From an uncultured Mycobacterium sp. (lineage in GTDB: Bacteria > Actinomycetota > Actinomycetes > Mycobacteriales > Mycobacteriaceae), in assembly GCA_900078375.1 (NCBI GenBank), contig FLQS01000007.1:62001-126000 (forward strand): a DNA stretch of 64,000 nucleotides. The letters run 5' to 3'. Of this stretch, positions 7,890 through 17,444 are shown piece by piece (the stretch's first letter is position 1; each line of letters begins with the position of its first letter). The notes beneath the pieces are model-generated. The model was not told the origin of the DNA, did not search any database, and saw only the letters and a list, made by a program, of their open reading frames with translations. The position numbers and the translations under genes were made by a program.

Positions 7890-8609
7890 TCAGGCTGCCA
7901 TCACGATCGTCGGGCGCGGGAAACGCAGTGTGGCGCAGGCGTCGTCGACCGATTCATCGATCTCTTCGGCGAGATCACGACGAGCGACGGAACCGGCCGC
8001 GGCCGGTGCGGCATCGCCGACGCCCAGAATGAGTCTGGTCAGCACGATGTTGTGACGGCGACGGATGTGGTCCATCTGAGCGATCATGTTGCCGATCGCG
8101 GCCGGACAGCCGACTTCGTCGGCAGCGCCGTCGAGCTCACAGAGCAGACCGATCAGGGTGGTCGACCGGCAGCCGATCACTGCGTCCACCGCGACATCGG
8201 AGTAGTTCGTCACGGCATTGGTCATGCGCAACAACACATTCTGTGTGTGCTTGTTCCGCAACGGCGTGATCTGTTCGGGGTGGCTGAGCACCACCCGGCC
8301 GACTCCGGCGGCGCTGACCCGGCGGATGTCGCCGGTGTCCAGCTGATCGGCGTGGACGGTCATCAGCAGAGGATGGATACCGACCGAGATCGCTGAATGT
8401 AGCTCGGCAAGCGTGCGCACGTCGACGGCAAGCCGGTGCTCGCGCAGCCAGCGCGCCACCCGGGCATCGCCAAGCGTGGCCGCCGGGAACGACACCTCAA
8501 CGGGTGCGCACGAGTCCCGGTACCCGATCATCCGGCGAATCTCCGGATGATCGGCCTGCGGAAGTTGACGTCCCCGAACCAATGATCGAAAACTCGTCGA
8601 CAGCGTCAC
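7890..8609 (-). CDS. truncated DAP/ornithine decarboxylase-fold protein without PLP lysine
   Basis: The 239-residue product (GTG at 8609 after GAAGAAGG; the frame is open to 8759) resembles the first part of the PLP-binding barrel of diaminopimelate decarboxylase: RLAVDVRTLAELHSAISVGI matches the strand-helix unit after the PLP lysine, and AAGVGRVVLSHPEQI matches a later strand. Where true enzymes have YAVKANP, this protein reads VSFPAATLG, so the Schiff-base lysine is absent. It ends at LRFPRPTIVMAA, just where the family would continue into its EPGR motif, so the rest of the barrel and the C-terminal domain are missing. A non-catalytic role is likely. The family call is moderate, based on pattern only. 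Confidence 0.5.
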   Translation of the reverse strand: MTLSTSFRSLVRGRQLPQADHPEIRRMIGYRDSCAPVEVSFPAATLGDARVARWLREHRLAVDVRTLAELHSAISVGIHPLLMTVHADQLDTGDIRRVSAAGVGRVVLSHPEQITPLRNKHTQNVLLRMTNAVTNYSDVAVDAVIGCRSTTLIGLLCELDGAADEVGCPAAIGNMIAQMDHIRRRHNIVLTRLILGVGDAAPAAAGSVARRDLAEEIDESVDDACATLRFPRPTIVMAA

Positions 8610-8999
8610 CGAAAACCTTCTTCCCTTATCTCTGTTGACGGTGCCCGCCCAAACCTTGATGCGGCTCCGACCTCGCTGTGGGCTACCTGAATCCGGTTGC
8701 GCATTCACCAGTGCCGCTGTCAGGCCCTGACGCGGGCGTGACAGGTGACTTTGGTCCATTGACCGCGATTGCAGGACGCGCCGACAATCTGCTCCATCGC
8801 CTCGACTTGCCGCCAGCGTTGAAGGGAGGCGTGGGGATCTTCGTTAAAGCGCGATGGTTCGACGTAAAGAAACCGTCAACGGGCGCTGGACTGGCCGATG
8901 TGCGATCTAGCTTCGTCATGGTCCTCGATTCGAGGGCCCGGCAATGCTGCCCGGGCCGTCGCGGCAAGGACCTCATCGATTCGTCGTGAACGGAGAGAC
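8610..8999. promoter_or_regulatory. divergent intergenic region and kdp leader
   Basis: 390 bp without a convincing gene, between the leftward DAP-decarboxylase-like gene and the rightward kdp cluster. It must hold both promoters. At 8935-8957 a strong hairpin is visible: GGCCCG plus GCA pairs with TGC plus CGGGCC around an ATGC loop with one bulged C. It ends about 40 bases before the first kdp start, so it would lie in the leader RNA. Upstream, two similar stretches, TTCGTTAAAG (8840-8849) and GACGTAAAGA (8861-8870), could be a direct-repeat site for a regulator such as KdpE; that is conjecture. A 103-codon rightward frame here is rejected as chance. Confidence 0.4.
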
Positions 9000-9083
9000 A
9001 TGGGTGTCGTCATATACATCCTGCTGACGGTGGCGATCTTCGCCCTGCTCGGCCTTGTGCAGAAGTTGGTCGAGCGACTGTGA
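9000..9083 (+). CDS. 27-residue single-pass membrane peptide ahead of kdpF
   Basis: A very short gene, ATG at 9000 after GGAGAG, encoding [20 protein letters not shown] plus a charged end QKLVERL. It is one hydrophobic helix with a short basic tail. Its stop overlaps the GTG start of kdpF by four bases, so translational coupling is expected. It is distinct from kdpF, which follows complete. The frame, ribosome site and overlap argue that it is real. A role as an additional small subunit or regulator of the Kdp pump is inference from position and size. Confidence 0.75.
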   Translation: MGVVIYILLTVAIFALLGLVQKLVERL

Positions 9084-9169
9084 GCTACGAGAACATCGTC
9101 GGGCTGATCTTGTCCGTGCTGCTGGCGCTGTTCCTTGCCGCCGCATTGCTGTTCCCGGAGAGGTTCTAG
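9080..9169 (+). CDS. kdpF: K+-transporting ATPase small subunit KdpF
   Basis: 29-residue hydrophobic peptide from GTG at 9080: [20 protein letters not shown] followed by LFPERF, the characteristic KdpF ending. KdpF is a single-helix subunit that stabilises the KdpFABC complex in the membrane. It overlaps the preceding micro-gene by four bases and kdpA by one base (the G of its TAG is the first base of the kdpA GTG), so the cluster is tightly coupled. Confidence 0.92.
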   Translation: MSYENIVGLILSVLLALFLAAALLFPERF

Positions 9170-10839
9170 TGACTACGACATCGGCGGGGATCGTATTTCT
9201 CGTCCTCTTGATCGCTGCGCTCGCGGCCGTGCACGTGCCGCTGGGCGACTATATGTACCGGGTTTACGCGTCGGAGAAGAGCAATCGCGTAGAACGGTTC
9301 ATCTATCGCCTGATCGGCGCCGACCCCCGCTCGGAGCAGACCTGGGGCAGCTACGCGCGCAGCGTGCTCGCCTTCTCCGCGGTCAGCATCCTGGTCCTCT
9401 TCATCTTCCAGCTGGTGCAGGGCAAGCTGCCGCTGCACCTCAACGACCCGGCCACCCCGATGACCCCTGCACTGGCGTGGAACACCGCGGTCAGCTTCGT
9501 CACCAACACCAACTGGCAGGCCTACTCCGGCGAATCCACTCAGGGCCACCTGGTCCAGATGGCCGGGTTGTCCGTGCAGAACTTCGTCTCGGCGGCGGTC
9601 GGCATGTCTGTTGCCGTCGCCTTGGTGCGCGGCTTCGCCCGCCGCAACGCGACCGAGCTCGGCAATTTCTGGGTTGATCTGGTGCGCGGCACGCTGCGCA
9701 TCCTGCTGCCGATCTCGATTGTTGGGGCGATCATCTTGGTCGCTGGCGGGGTGATCCAGAACTTCCACCTGCACGACCAGGTGGTCAACACCCTGGCCGG
9801 CGTGCAGCAGACCATCACCGGCGGCCCGGTGGCCAGCCAGGAGGTCATCAAGGAACTCGGCACCAACGGTGGTGGGTTCTACAACGCCAACTCGGCGCAC
9901 CCGTTCGAGAACCCCACCACCTGGACCAACTGGCTGGAGATCTTCCTGCTGCTGGTGATCAGCTTCTCGCTGCCCCGCACGTTCGGCCGCATGGTCGACA
10001 GCAAGAAGCAGGGCTACGCGATTGCCGCGGTGATGGGCGTGCTGGCGCTGATCAGCGTCACGTTGATGCTGAAGTTCCAGCTCCAAGCCCACGGCACTGT
10101 CCCCACGGCCGTTGGGTCGGCCATGGAAGGCGTCGAACAGCGCTTCGGCGTTGCGGATTCGGCGATCTTCGCCGATGCCACCACGCTGACCTCCACCGGT
10201 GCGGTGAACTCGTTCCACGACTCCTACACCAGCCTCGGCGGGATGATGACGCTGTTCAACATGCAGCTCGGTGAGGTCGCGCCCGGCGGCACCGGATCGG
10301 GTCTCTACGGCATGCTGATCCTCGCGATCATCACGGTGTTCGTTGCCGGCCTGATGGTCGGTCGGACCCCGGAATACCTGGGCAAGAAGATCACGCCGCG
10401 CGAAATCAAGCTCGCGGCAAGCTATTTCCTGGTCACACCCCTTCTGGTCCTGACGGGCACAGCGATCGCGATGGCGATGCCCGGACAACGGGCCGGCATG
10501 CTCAACACTGGGCCGCACGGCTTGTCGGAAGTGTTGTACGCCTTCACTTCCGCAGCCAACAACAACGGATCGGCGTTCGCAGGCATCACCGTCAACACCG
10601 AGTGGTACAACACCGCACTGGGACTGGCCATGGTATTCGGCCGATTCCTGCCCATCGTGCTGGTTCTCGCGCTGGCGGGCGCACTGGCCAAGCAGGGCCA
10701 CACCCCCGAGTCGATCGGCACACTGCCCACCCATCGCCCCCAGTTCGTCGGCATGGTGGTCGGCGTGACAGTGATCCTCGTGGCCCTCACCTTCCTGCCC
10801 GTGCTCGCGCTCGGGCCCCTCGCTGAAGGAATTCACTGA
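9169..10839 (+). CDS. kdpA: K+-transporting ATPase subunit KdpA
   Basis: Potassium-selecting channel-like subunit of the KdpFABC pump, an integral membrane protein of 556 residues, normal for the family. GTG at 9169 gives [20 protein letters not shown]. Selectivity-loop signatures are visible: [12 protein letters not shown], the [20 protein letters not shown] block, and [20 protein letters not shown]. About ten hydrophobic segments alternate along the chain. It is the first large gene of kdpABC and ends 2 bp before kdpB. Confidence 0.97.
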   Translation: MTTTSAGIVFLVLLIAALAAVHVPLGDYMYRVYASEKSNRVERFIYRLIGADPRSEQTWGSYARSVLAFSAVSILVLFIFQLVQGKLPLHLNDPATPMTPALAWNTAVSFVTNTNWQAYSGESTQGHLVQMAGLSVQNFVSAAVGMSVAVALVRGFARRNATELGNFWVDLVRGTLRILLPISIVGAIILVAGGVIQNFHLHDQVVNTLAGVQQTITGGPVASQEVIKELGTNGGGFYNANSAHPFENPTTWTNWLEIFLLLVISFSLPRTFGRMVDSKKQGYAIAAVMGVLALISVTLMLKFQLQAHGTVPTAVGSAMEGVEQRFGVADSAIFADATTLTSTGAVNSFHDSYTSLGGMMTLFNMQLGEVAPGGTGSGLYGMLILAIITVFVAGLMVGRTPEYLGKKITPREIKLAASYFLVTPLLVLTGTAIAMAMPGQRAGMLNTGPHGLSEVLYAFTSAANNNGSAFAGITVNTEWYNTALGLAMVFGRFLPIVLVLALAGALAKQGHTPESIGTLPTHRPQFVGMVVGVTVILVALTFLPVLALGPLAEGIH

Positions 10840-10841
10840 CC

Positions 10842-12992
10842 ATGACTGTCACTGCAATTGACGCCCATTTCGACTCGGGCACCAAGAAAAAACAGATACA
10901 AGGCGGTCTGCTCGACCCCAAGTTGCTGTGGAAGTCCCTGCCGGACGCGCTGGTCAAGCTCGACCCACGCACACTGTGGCGCAACCCGGTCATGTTCATC
11001 GTCGAGGTCGGCGCAGTGTGGAGCACGCTCCTGGCGATCGTCACCCCGAGCTGGTTTGCCTGGCTGACGGTCTTCTGGCTGTGGTTGACGGTGGTGTTCG
11101 CCAACCTCGCCGAAGCTGTGGCCGAAGGCCGCGGCAAGGCCCAGGCCGAGTCACTACGAAAGACCAAGGCCGATACCATGGCCCGCCGGCTGACCGGCTG
11201 GGAACCCGGGGTTCCCGGCAAGGAGGAAGAGATCGCCGCACCCCTGCTGCGCCAGGGCGACATGGTGGTGGTCGAAGCCGGCCAGGTCATACCCGGCGAC
11301 GGCGATGTGCTGGAAGGAATTGCCTCCGTTGATGAGTCGGCCATAACCGGCGAGTCGGCACCCGTGATCCGCGAGTCCGGAGGTGATCGCTCGGCAGTCA
11401 CCGGCGGCACGACGGTGTTGTCGGACCGCATCGTCGTGAAGATCACCCAAAAGCCCGGCGAGAGCTTCATCGACCGGATGATCGCCCTTGTCGAGGGTGC
11501 CAACCGGCAGAAGACCCCGAACGAGATCGCGCTCAACATCCTGCTCGCCGCGCTGACGATCATCTTCATCTTCGCGGTCGCGACGCTGCAGCCGCTGGCG
11601 ATCTTCGCCAAGGCAAACAATCCCGGGGTTCCGGATACGTTGGCGCTCAACGGTGATGGCGTGAGCGGGATCGTCATGGTCGCGCTTCTGGTCTGCCTGA
11701 TCCCGACGACGATCGGTGCGCTGCTGTCGGCCATCGGCATCGCCGGCATGGACCGGCTGGTGCAGCGCAACGTCTTGGCCATGTCCGGGCGCGCCGTCGA
11801 GGCCGCTGGCGACGTCAACACGCTGCTGCTGGACAAGACCGGAACCATCACGCTGGGTAATCGGCAGGCGTCGGACTTCGTCCCGCTGACCGGGGTTACC
11901 CCCGAGCAATTGGCCGATGCCGCGCAGCTGTCCAGCCTTGCCGACGAAACCCCCGAGGGCCGCTCGATCGTGGTGTTCGCCAAGTCGAACTTCGGCCTGC
12001 GGGCACGCACTCCGGGTGAACTGGTCAACGCGCATTGGGTGGAATTCTCGGCCGCCACAAGGATGTCCGGTGTGGACCTGGAGAACGGCCACCTGTTACG
12101 CAAGGGTGCCGCAAGTACGGTTGCGGAATGGGTCCGCTCGCAAGGCGGCATCGTGCCGACACAACTCGGCGATATCGTCGACGGGATCTCCGCAGGCGGC
12201 GGCACGCCGCTGGTGGTAGGCCAGGTGGTTCAAGAAGGCGGGGTCGGAAAGGCGTCGGTCTTGGGCGTCATCCACCTGAAGGACGTCGTCAAACAGGGCA
12301 TGCGGGAACGCTTCGACGAGATGCGCAAGATGGGCATCCGCACGGTGATGATCACCGGCGATAACCCGTTGACCGCGAAGGCGATTGCCGATGAGGCCGG
12401 TGTCGACGACTTCCTCGCCGAAGCCACGCCGGAGGACAAGCTCGCGCTGATCAAACGCGAGCAGGAGGGCGGCAAGCTGGTCGCCATGACCGGCGACGGC
12501 ACCAACGACGCACCGGCGCTGGCCCAGGCCGACGTTGGCGTGGCGATGAACACCGGCACCTCGGCGGCCAAAGAGGCCGGCAACATGGTCGACCTGGACT
12601 CCGACCCGACGAAGCTCATCGAGATCGTCGAGATCGGCAAGCAGTTGTTGATCACCCGCGGGGCGCTGACCACGTTCTCGATCGCCAACGACATCGCCAA
12701 GTACTTCGCCATCATTCCGGCGATGTTCGTGGCGCTGTTCCCCGGCCTGGATCTGCTGAACATCATGCGGCTGCACAGCCCGCAGTCGGCGATCCTGTCC
12801 GCGGTCATCTTCAATGCACTGGTCATTATCGCGCTGATTCCGTTGTCGCTCAAAGGTGTTCGATATACGCCGAGCAGCGCGTCGAAGCTGCTGAGCCGCA
12901 ACCTCTACATCTACGGCCTCGGCGGGATCATCGCCCCGTTCATCGGGATCAAGCTGATCGACCTCGTCATCCAATTCCTCCCAGGGATGTGA
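10842..12992 (+). CDS. kdpB: K+-transporting P-type ATPase subunit KdpB
   Basis: The ATP-hydrolysing subunit, 716 residues. It has the phosphorylation motif [14 protein letters not shown], the actuator motif [10 protein letters not shown], the nucleotide and hinge motifs [14 protein letters not shown] and [20 protein letters not shown], and the membrane segments around [20 protein letters not shown]. Length and motif order are those of a full, active KdpB. Start ATG at 10842, two bases after the kdpA stop, with GAAGGAAT upstream in the kdpA end; it is followed by kdpC after 1 bp. Confidence 0.98.
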   Translation: MTVTAIDAHFDSGTKKKQIQGGLLDPKLLWKSLPDALVKLDPRTLWRNPVMFIVEVGAVWSTLLAIVTPSWFAWLTVFWLWLTVVFANLAEAVAEGRGKAQAESLRKTKADTMARRLTGWEPGVPGKEEEIAAPLLRQGDMVVVEAGQVIPGDGDVLEGIASVDESAITGESAPVIRESGGDRSAVTGGTTVLSDRIVVKITQKPGESFIDRMIALVEGANRQKTPNEIALNILLAALTIIFIFAVATLQPLAIFAKANNPGVPDTLALNGDGVSGIVMVALLVCLIPTTIGALLSAIGIAGMDRLVQRNVLAMSGRAVEAAGDVNTLLLDKTGTITLGNRQASDFVPLTGVTPEQLADAAQLSSLADETPEGRSIVVFAKSNFGLRARTPGELVNAHWVEFSAATRMSGVDLENGHLLRKGAASTVAEWVRSQGGIVPTQLGDIVDGISAGGGTPLVVGQVVQEGGVGKASVLGVIHLKDVVKQGMRERFDEMRKMGIRTVMITGDNPLTAKAIADEAGVDDFLAEATPEDKLALIKREQEGGKLVAMTGDGTNDAPALAQADVGVAMNTGTSAAKEAGNMVDLDSDPTKLIEIVEIGKQLLITRGALTTFSIANDIAKYFAIIPAMFVALFPGLDLLNIMRLHSPQSAILSAVIFNALVIIALIPLSLKGVRYTPSSASKLLSRNLYIYGLGGIIAPFIGIKLIDLVIQFLPGM

Positions 12993-12993
12993 C

Positions 12994-13863
12994 ATGAACT
13001 TCTCCAGTCTCGTTCGCCAACACTGGGCAGCGCTGCGCGCGCTGCTGGTGCTCACCGTCATCGTCGGGATCGGTTATCCGCTGTTCATCTGGCTGGTAGC
13101 CCAGATTCCGGGGCTGAAGGACAAGGCCGACGGCTCGATCATCGAGGTGAACGGAAAGCCGGTGGGCTCCAGCCTGATCGGGCAGCTGTTCACCGACGAC
13201 AAGGGCAACGCGCTGCCGAAGTATTTCCAGAGCCGGCCGTCGGCTGCCGGCAATGGGTACGACCCGCTGTCGACCAGCGCGTCCAACCTGGGCCCGGAAA
13301 GCGTCGTCGATTCACCCGACAAGCCGAGCCTGCTGACCCAGGTGTGCACGCGCAGCAAGGCGGTCGGCGAGCTCGAGGGCGTCGACGGCAAGCGTCCGTT
13401 CTGCACCGGCGGCGGGGTGGGCGCGGTGTTGTCGGTCATCGGTCCGCGTGATGCTCGCGGCAATGTCGTGAACCCCACCAAGGTGGTCAGCGTCAACGAA
13501 CCGTGTGAAACCACCACGCAGCCGTTCCTGGCTACGTACGAAGGGATCCGGGTGGAATGCGCGAAGTTCAGTGAGGACTATTCGATCGGGCAGATCGTGC
13601 CGATCAAGGGTGCCTCCGATCCGGTGGTTCCCGCCGATGCGGTGACGGCCAGCGGCAGCGGCCTGGATCCGAACATCTCCCCCGCCTACGCCGATCTGCA
13701 GGTCGCCCGGGTGGCCACGGCCCGCGGGGTCAGCGCCGATCAGATCCGGCAGCTGGTCGCCGACCACACCGACGGTCGCGCGCTGGGCTTCCTCGGCGAA
13801 CCGCGGGTCAATGTGCTCGAGCTCAACATTGCGCTGGACGCAAAGTACCCGAACAAGAGCTGA
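12994..13863 (+). CDS. kdpC: KdpC subunit with a long extracytoplasmic insertion
   Basis: KdpC anchors and stabilises KdpFAB and is thought to raise ATP affinity. The protein starts with one membrane helix (LRALLVLTVIVGIGYPLFIW) and has the expected core: GSSLIGQLFTDDKGNALPKY, FQSRPSAAGNGYDPLSTSAS, NLGPES, then late in the chain LDPNISPAYADLQVARVATA and RGVSADQIRQLV. At 289 residues it is roughly 100 longer than the usual 185-200. The excess lies between about residues 105 and 205 and contains four cysteines (C118, C137, C171, C189), possibly disulfide-bonded outside the membrane. The four-gene cluster is otherwise orthodox. Confidence 0.93.
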   Translation: MNFSSLVRQHWAALRALLVLTVIVGIGYPLFIWLVAQIPGLKDKADGSIIEVNGKPVGSSLIGQLFTDDKGNALPKYFQSRPSAAGNGYDPLSTSASNLGPESVVDSPDKPSLLTQVCTRSKAVGELEGVDGKRPFCTGGGVGAVLSVIGPRDARGNVVNPTKVVSVNEPCETTTQPFLATYEGIRVECAKFSEDYSIGQIVPIKGASDPVVPADAVTASGSGLDPNISPAYADLQVARVATARGVSADQIRQLVADHTDGRALGFLGEPRVNVLELNIALDAKYPNKS

Positions 13864-13869
13864 TGAGCA

Positions 13870-16494
13870 GTGGATGATAGACGTGTGGACACCGCTCAAC
13901 CGCCACGCGTGACGTCCGGCGGCGAACCGCCGCCGGACACCTCATCCGAGAGTGATGTGCAGCCCGCCCCGAAGGGCCACAAGCCCAAACGAGGCGAGCT
14001 GCGCATCTATTTGGGTGCGGCGCCTGGTGTGGGCAAGACCTTCGCGATGCTCGGCGAGGCGCACCGGCGGATCGAACGCGGCACCGACCTGGTGGCGGCA
14101 GTAGTCGAGACGCACGGCCGCAAGAAGACCGCCGAACTGCTCGCGGATATCGAGATCATCCCGCCGCGCTACATCGACTACCGCGGCAGCCACTTCCCCG
14201 AACTCGACGTGCCCGCTGTGCTGGCCCGCAGGCCGCAGGTCGTGTTGGTCGACGAACTGGCGCACACCAACACCCCGGGCAGCAAGAACCCCAAACGCTG
14301 GCAGGACGTCGAAGAACTGCTCGACGCCGGTATCACCGTGATCTCCACGGTCAACGTCCAGCACCTGGAGAGCCTCAACGACGTCGTCGCACAGATCACC
14401 GGCATCGAACAACAGGAGACGGTGCCCGACGAGATCGTCCGTAGCGCCTCTCAGATCGAGTTGGTGGACATCACTCCGGAGGCCTTGCGCCGCAGGCTTT
14501 CTCACGGCAATGTCTACGCCCCCGAGAAGGTCGACGCCGCGCTGTCGAACTACTTCCGGCGCGGCAACCTGACCGCACTGCGGGAGCTGGCCCTGCTGTG
14601 GCTGGCCGACCAGGTCGACGCGGCGCTGGCGAAATACCGCGCCGACAACAAGATCACCGCAACCTGGGAGGCTCGCGAACGCGTCGTCGTCGCCGTTACC
14701 GGGGGGGCCGAGTCAGAAACGTTGGTACGCAGGGCATCCCGAATCGCCTCGAAGGCCAGCGCCGAGCTGATGATCGTGCACGTGGTGCGCGGCGACGGGT
14801 TGTCGGGTGTCTCCGCGCCGCAGATGGGCAAGGTCCGCGAGCTTGCCGCCAGCGTGGGTGCCACCGTGCACACCGTCGTCGGCGATGACGTGGGAAAAGC
14901 GTTGCTGGACTTCGCCCGCGAGATGAACGCGACCCAGCTGGTGATCGGTACCTCCCGCCGAAATCGGTGGGCCCGCGTCTTCGACGAGGGTATCGGAGCC
15001 GCGATCGTCCAGGACTCGGGCAAGATCGACGTGCACATGGTCACCCACGAGGAGGCCAAGCGGGGACTCACGCTGCGGGCAGCCTCGCCGCGGGAACGCC
15101 GGGTGATCTCCTGGCTGGCCGCCGTCATCGTCCCTTCGGTCATCTGTGCGCTGACCGCCCTGTTCCTCGACAAGTACCTCACCATCGGCGGTGAGAGCGC
15201 ACTGTTCGTGGTCGGTGTACTGCTCGTCGCGCTGCTCGGCGGCGTGGCACCTGCGGTCCTGTCGGCGATGCTGTCGGGTCTGTTGCTCAACTACTTCCTG
15301 ACCGAGCCGCGCTACACGTTCACCATCGCCGAACCCGACGCAGCCGTGACCGAGCTTGTCCTGCTGATGCTCGCGGTCGCGGTCGCGGTACTTGTCGACC
15401 GGGCGGCCAGCCGGCAACGCGAGGCCAGGCACGCCTCCCAGGAAGCCGAACTACTGACCCTCTTCTCCGGCGCGGTGTTGCGCGGCGCGGACCTGGACAC
15501 CCTGCTGGACCGGGTGCGGGAAACCTATTCCCAGCGTGCTGTGAGCATGCTGCGGGTGCGTGGCGAGGACGAACTTATCGTCGCGTGCGTAGGTAAAGAT
15601 CCTTGTGTGACAGTCGATTCCGCCGACACCGCTATCGAGGTGGGCGACGACGAGTTTTGGATGCTGATGGCAGGGCGCAGCCTGCCCGCCCGTGATCGGC
15701 GGGTGCTCACCTCGGTCGCCAAACAAGCCGCCGGTCTGGTGCGCCAGCGTGAACTGGCCGAAGAGGCCAGCAAGGCCGAGGCCATCGAGAAGGCAGACGA
15801 ACTGCGTCGCTCACTACTGTCGGCGGTCAGCCACGACCTGCGCACCCCGTTGGCCGCAGCCAAGGCCTCGGTGTCGAGCCTGCGCTCCGAGGACATCGGC
15901 TTCTCCGAGGAGGACACCGCCGAACTGCTCGCCACCGTCGAGGAATCGGTCGACCAGTTGACCGCACTGGTCGACAACCTGCTGGACTCCTCGCGACTGG
16001 CCGCCGGGGTGGTGCGTCCGGAACTGAAACGGGTGTATCTCGAAGAGGTGGTCCAGCGCGCGCTGATAAGCATTGGCCGTGGGTCGACGGGGTTCGGCGC
16101 CAGGGGACTCGAGAGGGTGAAGGTCGATGTCGGGGATGCGGTGGCCCTGGCCGATGCCGGTCTGCTGGAGCGGGTGCTGGCCAACCTGGTCGACAACGCG
16201 TTGCGCTATGCGCCGGAGTCCATCGTGCGGATCAACGCGGGCCGGGTCGGCGATCGGATGCTGATCAACGTCGTCGACGAAGGCCCGGGTGTGCCCCGCG
16301 GCACCGAGGAGCAGTTGTTCGAACCGTTCCAGCGTCTGGGCGACCGGGACAATAAATACGGTGTGGGCCTCGGCCTTTCGGTGGCAAAGGGATTCGTCGA
16401 GGCGATGGGCGGGACGATCTCGGCCACCGACACCCCCGGCGGCGGCCTGACCGTGATCGTCGACCTCGCCGCGCCGCCGGGAGGCCGGCTGTGA
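13870..16494 (+). CDS. kdpD: osmosensitive K+ channel histidine kinase KdpD
   Basis: Membrane sensor that reads potassium status or turgor and controls KdpE. The 874 residues contain, in order: the KdpD domain with Walker A GAAPGVGKTFAMLGEAH and DELAHTNTPGSKNPKRWQDV; a universal-stress-protein domain (about 260-385); the four-helix DUF4118 membrane region (about 410-510); a GAF-like linker; HisKA with SAVSHDLRTPLAAAK; and HATPase with NLVDNALRYAPES, DEGPGVPR and GVGLGLSVAKGF. GTG at 13870 is the first in frame; a GTG at 13885 is an alternative. It follows kdpC by 6 bp and overlaps kdpE by 4 bp. Confidence 0.96.
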   Translation: MDDRRVDTAQPPRVTSGGEPPPDTSSESDVQPAPKGHKPKRGELRIYLGAAPGVGKTFAMLGEAHRRIERGTDLVAAVVETHGRKKTAELLADIEIIPPRYIDYRGSHFPELDVPAVLARRPQVVLVDELAHTNTPGSKNPKRWQDVEELLDAGITVISTVNVQHLESLNDVVAQITGIEQQETVPDEIVRSASQIELVDITPEALRRRLSHGNVYAPEKVDAALSNYFRRGNLTALRELALLWLADQVDAALAKYRADNKITATWEARERVVVAVTGGAESETLVRRASRIASKASAELMIVHVVRGDGLSGVSAPQMGKVRELAASVGATVHTVVGDDVGKALLDFAREMNATQLVIGTSRRNRWARVFDEGIGAAIVQDSGKIDVHMVTHEEAKRGLTLRAASPRERRVISWLAAVIVPSVICALTALFLDKYLTIGGESALFVVGVLLVALLGGVAPAVLSAMLSGLLLNYFLTEPRYTFTIAEPDAAVTELVLLMLAVAVAVLVDRAASRQREARHASQEAELLTLFSGAVLRGADLDTLLDRVRETYSQRAVSMLRVRGEDELIVACVGKDPCVTVDSADTAIEVGDDEFWMLMAGRSLPARDRRVLTSVAKQAAGLVRQRELAEEASKAEAIEKADELRRSLLSAVSHDLRTPLAAAKASVSSLRSEDIGFSEEDTAELLATVEESVDQLTALVDNLLDSSRLAAGVVRPELKRVYLEEVVQRALISIGRGSTGFGARGLERVKVDVGDAVALADAGLLERVLANLVDNALRYAPESIVRINAGRVGDRMLINVVDEGPGVPRGTEEQLFEPFQRLGDRDNKYGVGLGLSVAKGFVEAMGGTISATDTPGGGLTVIVDLAAPPGGRL

Positions 16495-17177
16495 GCAAGG
16501 TCAAGGTGCTGGTGATCGACGACGAACCGCAGATCCTGCGGGCGTTGCGGATCAATCTGAGCGTGCGCGGCTACGAGGTGATCACCGCCGCGACGGGCGC
16601 CGGGGCGTTGAAGGCCGCCGCCGAGCACCGGCCCGATGTGATCGTCCTGGACCTCGGGCTGCCCGATATGGACGGTATCGAGGTGCTCGGCGGACTGCGC
16701 GGCTGGTTGAGCTCACCGGTGATCGTGTTGTCGGCCCGCACCGACTCCGCGGAGAAGGTCGATGCGCTGGACGCGGGCGCCGACGACTACGTGACCAAGC
16801 CGTTCGGGATGGACGAGTTCCTGGCCCGGTTACGCGCGGCGGTGCGCCGCGCCGCGGCGGCCTCCGAGACCGACGAGCCGGTGATCGAAACCGATGCGTT
16901 CACAGTCGATCTGGCCGCCAAGAAGGTCGTCAAGAACGGCGCCGAAGTGCATCTGACCCCCACCGAGTGGGGCATGCTCGAGATGCTGGTGCGCAACCGC
17001 GGCAAGCTGGTCGGCCGCGAGGAATTACTCAAAGAGGTGTGGGGCCCCGCCTACGCCAAGGAGACCCACTATCTGCGGGTGTACCTGGCGCAGCTGCGCC
17101 GCAAGCTCGAGGACGACCCGTCGCATCCGCGCCATCTGCTGACCGAGGCTGGCATGGGCTACCGCTTCGAGCAGTGA
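16491..17177 (+). CDS. kdpE: OmpR-family response regulator KdpE
   Basis: DNA-binding partner of KdpD that activates kdpFABC. The 228-residue protein has a receiver domain (VLVIDDEPQILRALRINLSV, phospho-acceptor in VIVLDLGLPDMDG, DYVTKPFGMDE) and a winged-helix output domain (LTPTEWGMLEMLVRNRGKLV, YLRVYLAQLRRKLEDDPSHP). GTG at 16491 overlaps the kdpD stop by four bases. All kdp genes here run in one direction, from structural genes to regulators. In M. tuberculosis I recall kdpDE pointing away from kdpFABC, so the arrangement differs. Confidence 0.96.
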   Translation: MSKVKVLVIDDEPQILRALRINLSVRGYEVITAATGAGALKAAAEHRPDVIVLDLGLPDMDGIEVLGGLRGWLSSPVIVLSARTDSAEKVDALDAGADDYVTKPFGMDEFLARLRAAVRRAAAASETDEPVIETDAFTVDLAAKKVVKNGAEVHLTPTEWGMLEMLVRNRGKLVGREELLKEVWGPAYAKETHYLRVYLAQLRRKLEDDPSHPRHLLTEAGMGYRFEQ

Positions 17178-17181
17178 CGCG

Positions 17182-17197
17182 TGGCCCGCGCAGGCCA
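17182..17197. promoter_or_regulatory. 16-bp near-palindrome upstream of ferredoxin (site 1)
   Basis: TGGCCCGCGCAGGCCA, which is TGGCC/GGCCA around CGCGCA with one mismatched inner pair. The identical 16 bases occur at 19453-19468 ahead of the P450 gene. Both copies follow the TGA of the preceding gene within a few bases and are followed 6-7 bases later by a related second element (here GGCTCGTGCGGTCC at 17203). It could be an operator of the LuxR-type regulator encoded between the two copies. It could also be a hairpin terminator of the upstream gene, though there is no T-run, or a flanking repeat of the inserted block. Confidence 0.6.
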
Positions 17198-17252
17198 CAA
17201 CTGGCTCGTGCGGTCCGTCCGCTGCGCCGTGATCGCCGCCGATACTGGCGCC

Positions 17253-17444
17253 ATGCACATCACTGTCGACTACGACCTGTGTGAAGGCCACGGGCAGTGC
17301 CTCATGGCCGCACCCGAGCTGTTCGACCTGCCCGACGGTGCCGCGCAGGTCGTCGTGCTGAACCCCAACCCACCGGAGTCCGAACGCGATCGCGCGGCAC
17401 GGGCCGCCGCCATGTGCCCGGCGCTGGCGATCACGGTCAGCTGA
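17253..17444 (+). CDS. small [3Fe-4S]-type ferredoxin
   Basis: 63-residue ferredoxin with the mycobacterial P450-partner pattern C10-x2-H13-x2-C16 (CEGHGQC) and C55 in MCPALAI. Ferredoxins with a His in place of the second cysteine are typical redox partners of mycobacterial cytochromes P450, passing electrons from a ferredoxin reductase. ATG at 17253 gives MHITVDYDLC; the frame is open to 17181 but the upstream codons look non-coding. The P450 lies 2.1 kb away behind a two-component system. The last 8 bases overlap the convergent regulator gene. Pairing with the P450 is inferred from context and the shared upstream motif. Confidence 0.9.
   Translation: MHITVDYDLCEGHGQCLMAAPELFDLPDGAAQVVVLNPNPPESERDRAARAAAMCPALAITVS

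Noticed and set aside
8678..8989. 103-codon rightward frame before kdp
   Set aside because: No recognisable motifs or ribosome site, no similarity I can name, and it overlaps the kdp leader region; more likely chance.
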